This document shows positions 7,622-13,079 of a stretch of DNA of 64,000 nucleotides, one piece after another. Source of the DNA: a bacterium (GTDB lineage Bacteria > Patescibacteriota > Minisyncoccia > Minisyncoccales > JANBVM01). The notes beneath the pieces are model-generated. The model searched no databases. It was not told the origin of the DNA and was given only the letters and a program-made list of their open reading frames with translations. The DNA lies in NCBI GenBank assembly GCA_030588745.1, contig JAUUXB010000002.1, forward strand, positions 1 through 64,000. The letters are read 5' to 3'. Every line of letters begins with the position of its first letter. The first letter of the stretch is position 1. The position numbers and the translations under genes are program-made.

Positions 7622-8326
7622 TTACTTAGCGATAGGTCTTTTCTTGTTTTTAAATGTGTAGAAAAGATATGCCACAATTCCTATTCCTATAATCCACCCT
7701 AAAATAGATCCTTCACCGTTACCTTCTTTAGGAATTTCAGCAGTAAGTTCCTCTGGCGCTGGCAAACCTCTTTGTGGTGCTGGTGGTTGCTCGCTGGACT
7801 CTTCCTTAGCTGGTTGTTCTTCCTCGACAGCGGGCTCCTCGGTTGATTGTTTCTTATCCGGGGGCTGCTCCTCAATTGGTTCTGGCTTAACGCACTTACC
7901 ATTAATTAGCTTGTATCCATAATCACACTCGCAACTCTTTGACAAGGTATCGTAGCTTGAATGAAAACCGTATCTATCATGACAGTAAATATCAGTATCA
8001 ATACATTCCCCTTCTGAAGCTATATATCCATAGTTACACTCGCAAGAATCAGAAGAAGAATTATAAGTGGAATGGCTAGGACACTTCGGCGTTGGTTTAG
8101 CAGGACACCTTGGATAATAGGGAGCACACTTTGCAGAGAGAGAAGTACCGTCGCAACACATATACCCAACATTAACACCATCGGGACATTGGTAGGTACA
8201 GACTCCACCGTGCCAAGAACAACAACCCCTTCTTGCTTCTACATTATTAATGGGTAATACAGTAAGAAGAAATGGAATAAGAATTAATAATGATAGCAGT
8301 ATCTTTTTCTTAAGTTTTTCTTTCAT
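7622..8326 (-). CDS. Secreted Cys-rich, membrane-anchored protein with EGF-like repeats
   Basis: This is a 234-aa protein. It has an N-terminal signal peptide (MKEKLKKKILLSLLILIPFLL ... VEA) and a Cys-rich module RRGCCSWHGGVC...CCDGTSLSA. Two EGF-like repeats follow (CPSHSTYNSSSDSCECNYGY and a second ending CECDYGYKL). Then come a Pro/Glu-rich stalk and a C-terminal TM helix (ILGWIIGIGIVAYLFY) with a basic tail. The bulk would be extracellular and disulfide-bonded. Its start overlaps the stop of the preceding 28-aa ORF by 4 nt (ATGA), indicating translational coupling. It lies between the XRE regulator and the HNH gene, an unusual place for a surface protein. Confidence 0.75.
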   Translation of the reverse strand: MKEKLKKKILLSLLILIPFLLTVLPINNVEARRGCCSWHGGVCTYQCPDGVNVGYMCCDGTSLSAKCAPYYPRCPAKPTPKCPSHSTYNSSSDSCECNYGYIASEGECIDTDIYCHDRYGFHSSYDTLSKSCECDYGYKLINGKCVKPEPIEEQPPDKKQSTEEPAVEEEQPAKEESSEQPPAPQRGLPAPEELTAEIPKEGNGEGSILGWIIGIGIVAYLFYTFKNKKRPIAK

Positions 8327-8409
8327 GAATGTTTCTCTATTTTTAGAGTAGCTCTATTTTTTATTTTTGCATTACCCAAAAAAGGAACATTAACTTTTGC
8401 ATAATCCAT
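8323..8409 (-). CDS. 28-aa small ORF coupled to the Cys-rich protein gene
   Basis: This ORF is too short for the ORF track. The minus strand reads ATG 2 nt after the XRE gene stop (8412) and runs 28 codons (MDYAKVNVPF...) to a TGA at 8325-8323. That TGA overlaps the next ATG as ATGA. The exact fit between two gene borders and the 4-nt overlap argue for real translation. The peptide is basic and has no TM helix. It may be a coupling peptide or an uncharacterised small component of the operon. Confidence 0.5.
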   Translation of the reverse strand: MDYAKVNVPFLGNAKIKNRATLKIEKHS

Positions 8410-8411
8410 CT

Positions 8412-8789
8412 TTAAGAGCCCCGAATAAGTTCTATTAATCGATCTATTTCTTCTTTTGTTGGTTTTTTATTACGTAAAGTCCTAAAAAAGGCAGGTAGGT
8501 ATTTTATAGCATTTTTTTCTAACAGAATGTCTCTGGGAATTATACCCTGTGCTATTACTGCTTCATCAATAAACTTTTGGATATTTTCTTTATTTTTTGA
8601 CATTCCTAGAGCTGTCGCCCACCTTTTTAGTGTTTTTTCATCAGAAGGGGGCGAAATTATACCTCTTTCTATTTTACTCCAGTTGCTTGGATCGTAATTC
8701 ACCAATCTACATGCTTTTCTAAGAGTTAATCCTTTTTTGATTCGTAAATCTTTTAAATTTTCTCCGAATTGTTTAAGATTTTTATACAT
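8412..8789 (-). CDS. XRE-family HTH regulator
   Basis: This is a 125-aa protein. Residues ~5-62 form a Cro/C1-type helix-turn-helix (LKDLRIKKGLTLRKACRLVNYDPSNWSKIERG). The C-terminal ~60 residues are helical and may dimerise. It is the first gene of the minus-strand operon with the 28-aa ORF, Cys-rich protein, HNH and HEPN genes. Its own promoter is covered by an inverted repeat, so it probably represses the whole unit, as controllers of toxic or defence modules often do. Confidence 0.85.
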   Translation of the reverse strand: MYKNLKQFGENLKDLRIKKGLTLRKACRLVNYDPSNWSKIERGIISPPSDEKTLKRWATALGMSKNKENIQKFIDEAVIAQGIIPRDILLEKNAIKYLPAFFRTLRNKKPTKEEIDRLIELIRGS

Positions 8790-8820
8790 ATAATAAAAAA
8801 TTGATATTAATTCTTGTATT

Positions 8821-8856
8821 GTGGTATAATTCTACCACACCTGCTAGCCATGTCAA
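8821..8856 (-). promoter_or_regulatory. Promoter with palindromic operator for the XRE-HNH-HEPN operon
   Basis: On the minus strand, TTGACA (8851-8856), a 16-nt spacer and TAGAAT (8829-8834) form a strong promoter. GTGGTA-taattc-TACCAC (8821-8838) is a perfect 6-bp inverted repeat that covers the -10 box. A dimeric XRE repressor bound there would block initiation. That the adjacent XRE protein binds it is inferred. Confidence 0.65.
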
Positions 8857-8895
8857 TAATGAAGCTGTGGAAAACCTCATCATATTCTTGCTTAT

Positions 8896-8949
8896 TTGAC
8901 AGACCCCATATGCTTCAATAAAGTAAGAATGTAAGAAAGTATTACATTC
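8896..8949 (+). promoter_or_regulatory. Promoter with downstream operator for the AbrB-like gene
   Basis: TTGACA (8896-8901), a 17-nt spacer and TAAAGT (8919-8924) precede a perfect 8-bp inverted repeat GAATGTAA-7 nt-TTACATTC (8927-8949). The repeat sits directly over the expected start site. This geometry is typical of autorepression by a small dimeric regulator such as the AbrB-type product of this gene. Confidence 0.6.
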
Positions 8950-8961
8950 ATCAATAAAAAT

Positions 8962-9204
8962 ATGATTACTATAACTAAAATCACAAGCAAAGGACAAATT
9001 ACTCTTCCAGCTAAATGGAGACGTAATTTTTCCACTAATCAATATATTATTGAAGAAAAAAAAGACAGATTAGAGATAAAACCATTGATTCTTAAAGAGT
9101 TGTATAAAAAAAACGAATACACTGTTTTTGATGCTATTCGCGACAACAAAGGAAAAGGAATCAAGGCAAAAGATTTAATCAAAATCTTGAAAAAGACAGT
9201 TTAG
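8962..9204 (+). CDS. SpoVT/AbrB-type DNA-binding protein
   Basis: This 80-aa protein starts with the AbrB/MazE swapped-hairpin motif (ITKITSKGQITLPAKWRR). The C-terminal half is basic (NKGKGIKAKDLIKILKKTV). Such proteins are usually antitoxins or transition-state regulators. No toxin ORF follows: a strong terminator lies 34 nt downstream and the next gene is on the other strand, so it appears to be an orphan regulator. It is transcribed divergently from the XRE operon, and the two promoters lie close together. Confidence 0.8.
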   Translation: MITITKITSKGQITLPAKWRRNFSTNQYIIEEKKDRLEIKPLILKELYKKNEYTVFDAIRDNKGKGIKAKDLIKILKKTV

Positions 9205-9237
9205 CATGGACAAAATAGAGGGACTAAAAAAATAACA

Positions 9238-9268
9238 CCCCACTTTTTTTATTATGTGGGGTTTTTTT
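9238..9268 (+). terminator. Intrinsic terminator after the AbrB-like gene
   Basis: CCCCAC (9238-9243) pairs with GTGGGG (9256-9261) and is followed by seven T. A decayed copy of the GTTCTAA element (minus-strand CAGTTCTAATCTTATT) sits just beside it at about 9270-9290. Confidence 0.8.
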
Positions 9269-9344
9269 ATAATAAGATTAGAACTGGCTTTTTAAAAAGA
9301 TTTTCCATTAAAAATGCTAAGCCCTCAGAAAGAAAACATATAAG

Positions 9345-9704
9345 TTACTCTTCCCAATCGAGCTGACTTTCAGGAATACCCAATGATCTCCCGTAATCTT
9401 CAGCTTCTTTTCTTTTTTCTTTATCTCCCTTGTTGTATTTAAAAATCTTTTCAGGAAATATTACATATTCCTTGTTATCTACTGAAAAGTTAGCATACCA
9501 CTTTGGTTTAAGTGAATAACTTAACTTCTCAGCTACTTCATCAGCTCTATTTACTTCTCCTTCAAAATAAATAGCTGTCCAAACCTTTGGCTGGTAATCA
9601 GCGGCGTTACTAATATTCCAAACATCTGTCTTGGTAATCTCTAATTCTTCCAAGATGCTCTTGTCTTTTAAACTTTCTTTGAGTAAAAGCCCTTTAAATT
9701 TCAT
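9345..9704 (-). CDS. Conserved-looking hypothetical protein next to a DNA glycosylase
   Basis: This is a 119-aa acidic protein with no TM segment or Cys motif. The start MKFKGLLLKESLKDK, alternating strands (VWTAIYFEGEV, WYANFSVDNKEYVIFP) and a Lys/Glu-rich C-terminal helix suggest a small alpha/beta fold. It starts 9 nt after the glycosylase stop, so the two are co-transcribed and may be functionally linked. I do not recognise the family. Confidence 0.6.
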   Translation of the reverse strand: MKFKGLLLKESLKDKSILEELEITKTDVWNISNAADYQPKVWTAIYFEGEVNRADEVAEKLSYSLKPKWYANFSVDNKEYVIFPEKIFKYNKGDKEKRKEAEDYGRSLGIPESQLDWEE

Positions 9705-9713
9705 ATGTTTATA

Positions 9714-10688
9714 TTATAATCTAATCTCTTTTTCTAACCAATCTATTTTTTGAGTTTTTCTCCTCCAAAAAATATCTTCCCAGATATAGTGAAAAGCTAA
9801 TTTCTCCCAACCCTTATATTTTTTCCTAAAAAAATCAAGAATTTTTTTGACTGAAACCAACTTCTTATTAAATAATAGTTTGGACATTATCTTCTGTTCC
9901 CAGGGTGGAATAGTTGCTAAATGATCGCAATGATAAAAATCTTCAAACAAAAGATATTCAACAGACGCAGGCCCTATACCATAAAGCTTTAACGCTTCTT
10001 TCTTCAATTCCTCCCTTTCCATTTTTCTCATTTCAAGCTCATCAATTTCGCCTTTAGTAAACTGTTCACTAATTCTTTTTAAGAATTTAGTCCTATAACC
10101 CAATTTTAAATCTCTCAAAACTTGTTCTGAAACTTTAGCTATTGCTTTTGGTTCCCAAAAAGTAACGAGAGTTTTATTATCAAACTTAATTTTCTTGCCA
10201 AATTCACCAAAAAGATTTTCCAGCATCTGATAAGTTCTCCGAACAGTAGCATTCTGCAAGACAATATAAATAATCAAGGTTTCGTATAAGGAATTAGCAG
10301 CTACTGGTTTCATCCCTCGCCATCTCTTTAATAAGGGTTTAAGAAATTTGTCTTTCTTAAATCTTTTATCAAATTCTGAAATATCTTGTCTTAAATTGAA
10401 TCTCCACCCTATTTCTGAAACCAAGTTTTGCTTAAATTCTTTTGATAAAACTTCTTTTGAATATACGGTTAATTTTATTTTGGGCTTAACTATCGTCCCC
10501 TTATTTTCTAATTTTAGTCCTAAATACTTTCCTTTCCAAACCATTGTTATCCAGTATTTACCTTTTTCCCATTCATTATCAGAAGATGGAAAATGCGACG
10601 GTTTGTAAATGGTCGCATCAAAATTATAAGGGGAAACTGGTTTCAGTATAGTTGAAAAAGTTTTGTTAAGATTATTTGTATTTATCAT
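9714..10688 (-). CDS. HhH-GPD superfamily DNA glycosylase
   Basis: This is a 324-aa protein. Residues ~1-110 form a beta-rich N-terminal domain like that of AlkA/OGG. Residues ~125-300 are the helical HhH-GPD domain with the hairpin LKKEALKLYGIGPASVEYLL. It would excise damaged bases in base-excision repair. The catalytic Asp expected about 20 residues after the hairpin (usually in a P-V/I-D context) is not seen; the segment reads HLATIPPWEQKI, so Pro occupies that place and the following Glu might substitute. Substrate is unassigned. Confidence 0.75.
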   Translation of the reverse strand: MINTNNLNKTFSTILKPVSPYNFDATIYKPSHFPSSDNEWEKGKYWITMVWKGKYLGLKLENKGTIVKPKIKLTVYSKEVLSKEFKQNLVSEIGWRFNLRQDISEFDKRFKKDKFLKPLLKRWRGMKPVAANSLYETLIIYIVLQNATVRRTYQMLENLFGEFGKKIKFDNKTLVTFWEPKAIAKVSEQVLRDLKLGYRTKFLKRISEQFTKGEIDELEMRKMEREELKKEALKLYGIGPASVEYLLFEDFYHCDHLATIPPWEQKIMSKLLFNKKLVSVKKILDFFRKKYKGWEKLAFHYIWEDIFWRRKTQKIDWLEKEIRL

Positions 10689-10710
10689 ATTCTTTTATTT
10701 TAGCAGAAAA

Positions 10711-10733
10711 ATCGTCTTTTTGACGATTTCTCT
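10711..10733 (-). terminator. Intrinsic terminator downstream of element copy C
   Basis: On the minus strand aaatcgtc-aaaaa-gacgattt forms an 8-bp stem followed by TTC. It lies between element C and the glycosylase gene, so it ends transcripts reading through from the 126-aa gene upstream. Confidence 0.6.
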
Positions 10734-10767
10734 ATACAATTACACCTAATTATATGCAATTTTATCT

Positions 10768-10796
10768 GCTCCGGGAGACGGACTCCGTTAGAACCT
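10768..10796 (-). repeat. GTTCTAA/GGAGC element, copy C
   Basis: Minus-strand reading is AGGTTCTAACGGAGTCC, then 3 nt, then TCCCGGAGC. It lies between a first terminator (10820-10841) and a second (10711-10733). The flank TTTTTTTATTTCAA between the first terminator and the element is shared with copy G. Confidence 0.65.
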
Positions 10797-10819
10797 GCTT
10801 AGTGGATTGAAATAAAAAA

Positions 10820-10841
10820 AGCGACTTGCTTTTAAGTCACT
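10820..10841 (-). terminator. Intrinsic terminator of the 126-aa gene
   Basis: AGTGACTT/AAGTCGCT forms an 8-bp stem (one G-T pair) with a 6-nt loop on the minus strand, followed by a T7 tract, 23 nt after the stop codon. Confidence 0.75.
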
Positions 10842-10864
10842 ATAAATAATCTTATACCTTCTTA

Positions 10865-11245
10865 TCACCCGTCTATAGTCTCTGTATATATGTTCACCTT
10901 TCTGGCTGCATCCATAAGTACTGAATCTGGTGCCCAGTTAGAAGAACAAACAACGGTAATTTCTTTTTCTCCACTCAACCTCACTAATGCTTTTGTTAAA
11001 AATTGGTCTTCATTTTCTACCTCCATCAGCCAAGTAATACTGGGGTAGGGGCTCCAAGAACCATCTTTGTTCTGTATTTCTACCTCTTTCAGAAGCATTA
11101 CTTTCTTTCCTTCTTTCGTTGAAAGATTAGGATCATATTTACAGTGACATGGAAGTAATTCTACGTTATCAGGATCAAAACGAATAGTAATATCTTTTCT
11201 GGGATATCCCCTTAAAAAGTCTTTTGTTCTTACTGCTTTCTTCAT
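10865..11245 (-). CDS. Hypothetical protein with strong ribosome binding site
   Basis: This is a 126-aa protein of unknown family. It contains one Cys pair (LPCHCKYDPN) and mixed strands, with no TM segment or signal. It has a recognisable Shine-Dalgarno (GAGGTGG) upstream of the ATG, unlike neighbouring housekeeping genes. It is followed by its own terminator, then element copy C and a second terminator. That package of strong RBS, private terminator and element is shared with the small genes at 54-56 kb and suggests a self-contained acquired unit. Confidence 0.65.
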   Translation of the reverse strand: MKKAVRTKDFLRGYPRKDITIRFDPDNVELLPCHCKYDPNLSTKEGKKVMLLKEVEIQNKDGSWSPYPSITWLMEVENEDQFLTKALVRLSGEKEITVVCSSNWAPDSVLMDAARKVNIYTETIDG

Positions 11246-11318
11246 TTAAAAGAACCACCTCATTTTGTTGACTATTTTTACATTACTAGCTTTAATTAAA
11301 AAATCAAACCACAAATAT

Positions 11319-11432
11319 TTAAAAAACGTAATGCTCTAAGGCATAATAAAACATCCAGCCAATAACAAAAAAAGCTATTGCAAGGTCAAATAGTAAAAAA
11401 AGTATGGCCCCTTTTTGATTGTTAACTTTCAT
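11319..11432 (-). CDS. 37-aa single-pass membrane peptide
   Basis: This ORF is too short for the ORF track. The minus strand starts at ATG 11432, 8 nt after the stop of the pseudoprotease gene. It encodes MKVNNQKGAILFLLFDLAIA... followed by an aromatic stretch and a TAA at 11321-11319. Nearly the whole peptide is a hydrophobic helix with a basic N-terminus, so an inner-membrane peptide in the same operon as the trypsin-like protein is plausible. It has no Shine-Dalgarno; translation would rely on coupling. Alternatively it is a chance ORF. Confidence 0.45.
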   Translation of the reverse strand: MKVNNQKGAILFLLFDLAIAFFVIGWMFYYALEHYVF

Positions 11433-11440
11433 ATAATTAT

Positions 11441-12121
11441 TTAAAAACCGGCAAAAGTCCTGATTATATCAACAGGAACAATGCTTACTATTCCCCAATA
11501 ATCAATAGTTGCCAGACCCAAGAATTCACCTTTAATGTTAAATAAAGGACTGCCAACCATAGTACTTCTTTCAAGAATGTTTGTTGAAATCAGGTTTTTG
11601 TAAAAATAGGAAACAACCCCTTCATTAACTCCACGGGTAAATTCTTCTACTCCGTAAATTGTTCCAATTAAGAAAATTCTTTCTCCTGTTTTTATTTTGT
11701 TTAAATCAGCAAAACCAACTGTTGGTAAATTATTCTGTTCAAGTTTAATTAAAGCCAGATTATTAGTTAAATCTCTTTTTAAAATCTGATAAGGGGATGG
11801 TTTTCCTTCAACAAAAAATAAGAATTCAGAACCCTGAGGAACCAACTCAGCCAAAGTTACTATCAAACCATCTGAGGTTAGAACCATTGCTGAGCCATTG
11901 AGTATTTTTTCTTTACTGGTTGTTTTAATACCAACAACTGTTTTTTCAACTTTTTCAACAGCGTTTTCAAGAGCAGTATTTTCCTCAATAATAATCTCTT
12001 TCCTTTCAGTAACATAAACAGGCCTTTCAATAAAATATGGCCAAATAAACTGATTAGCAAAAAGCCCTCCTAAAATACCAACAACAAATATTGCTAAAAC
12101 CTGTAAAACCTTTTTTTTCAT
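11441..12121 (-). CDS. Membrane-anchored trypsin-like protein lacking the catalytic triad
   Basis: This is a 226-aa protein. An N-terminal signal anchor (LQVLAIFVVGILGGLF) is followed by an S1C/HtrA-like chymotrypsin fold. The strand order is recognisable, but all three catalytic positions are changed. The His segment reads DGLIVTLAEL instead of DGxIVTNxHV. The Asp segment reads LTNNLALIKL, and the Ser loop reads MVGSPLFN instead of GNSGGPL. No PDZ domain is present. It is therefore probably a pseudoprotease: a binding or regulatory protein facing the extracytoplasmic side. An intact HtrA is encoded about 4 kb away. Confidence 0.7.
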   Translation of the reverse strand: MKKKVLQVLAIFVVGILGGLFANQFIWPYFIERPVYVTERKEIIIEENTALENAVEKVEKTVVGIKTTSKEKILNGSAMVLTSDGLIVTLAELVPQGSEFLFFVEGKPSPYQILKRDLTNNLALIKLEQNNLPTVGFADLNKIKTGERIFLIGTIYGVEEFTRGVNEGVVSYFYKNLISTNILERSTMVGSPLFNIKGEFLGLATIDYWGIVSIVPVDIIRTFAGF

Positions 12122-12163
12122 ATAACTAAACAGAAATTCTTGGTCTTTTTCTTTGCTTTATTT
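12065..12163. repeat. Direct repeat copy 1 flanking the 12290-12904 gene
   Basis: This imperfect ~95-bp segment matches 12986-13079, with a few substitutions and two 3-nt gaps. It includes the first codons of the trypsin-like gene plus, just upstream of them, a remnant of the clpB 3' end that would still read KQRKRPRISV followed by TAG. The two copies bracket one gene, so that gene was inserted at, or duplicated across, the original clpB/trypsin-like junction. Confidence 0.75.
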
Positions 12164-12289
12164 CATTTATTTTTGAAACAAACCTCATTGTTCTATAACT
12201 CTATATTAGATTTTTCTATAAATCTGTCAATTTTTATTCAATAAAAAAACAGTGCTATAATTTGGCACTGCCACGAATTAATTATTAAT

Positions 12290-12904
12290 TTATCCCACTA
12301 AGTAAAAAGGGCTTTCAAGAACAGACTTGAGAGAAAACCAATTTTCCTTAACACTCTCTTTAATTCTTATGATTTGCCATCTTCCTCTGAAAAAAATCTT
12401 GAAATTCCTGAAGAGGTTTATTCTCATTTCTTTTAAATTTTCCATTTCTTTCAAGCCTTTCTTAAATTCATTTATACTATTAAGCCAAGAATTTGCTTTA
12501 CAAACCACTGTTTCTGTTCTTGGCTCTTCTTTTCTATAATTTTCTAGTAATGTGGTTTGAAATTCAAATATAAAGAAACCGACAGGAGCATTTATTTCTG
12601 GAATCCCTTTTCTTAAACTAGATTTCTCCAAAAGTTTAACAATTTCTTCTAATTCTTCATGACTAAATTCTTCAACGTATTCAACGTTGGGAATTAAGTC
12701 TTGCCCTAACTTAACCTTTTTGTAAAAACCTTTTTTTAAGGTAATGTGGGATGAACTTTCTTCTTTTTGGTAAAAAAATAAATCCAAACTACCCATTAAG
12801 CCAATGTAATACATTAAGACATAATCTGAAGGATTTATGCTCACAATCCATAAATCTAACTTAAATTCTTTACCAGTTGAATCAATAATACCTATCTCAC
12901 TCAT
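12290..12904 (-). CDS. Unrecognised protein inserted between clpB and the pseudoprotease gene
   Basis: This is a 204-aa protein of unknown family with no signal peptide. The N-terminal half is predicted beta-rich (FKLDLWIVSINPSDYVLMYYI) and the C-terminal ~60 residues are helical and basic. It is bracketed by ~95-bp direct repeats made of the clpB 3' end and the trypsin-like gene 5' end, evidence that it was added to this locus. Large unassigned stretches upstream and downstream carry no clear promoter. Confidence 0.55.
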   Translation of the reverse strand: MSEIGIIDSTGKEFKLDLWIVSINPSDYVLMYYIGLMGSLDLFFYQKEESSSHITLKKGFYKKVKLGQDLIPNVEYVEEFSHEELEEIVKLLEKSSLRKGIPEINAPVGFFIFEFQTTLLENYRKEEPRTETVVCKANSWLNSINEFKKGLKEMENLKEMRINLFRNFKIFFRGRWQIIRIKESVKENWFSLKSVLESPFYLVG

Positions 12905-12985
12905 TTTTCTCCTTCCTTTTTCAATTTTTAATATCTAATTCAGATTACAAAATTTCAAGAAAAAATCAATCCTTTTCTTCATGGA

Positions 12986-13079
12986 CCCTCCTGAAATACC
13001 AACAAATATTGCTAAAATCTGTAAAACCTTTTTTATATAATTAAACAGAAACTCTTGGTCTTTTTCTTTGCTTCATTTT
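12986..13079. repeat. Direct repeat copy 2 at the clpB 3' end
   Basis: This is the partner of 12065-12163. It contains the functional clpB C-terminal codons ([10 protein letters not shown]) and stop. Downstream on the minus strand is a decayed copy of the trypsin-like gene start, whose ATG has become ATA (ATATAAAAAAGG against ATATGAAAAAAAAGG). The functional halves are thus split between the two copies. Confidence 0.75.

Noticed and set aside
8782-9042. 86-aa minus-strand ORF
   Set aside because: It overlaps both divergent promoters and the AbrB-like gene antisense; composition is low-quality and no ribosome binding site is seen.
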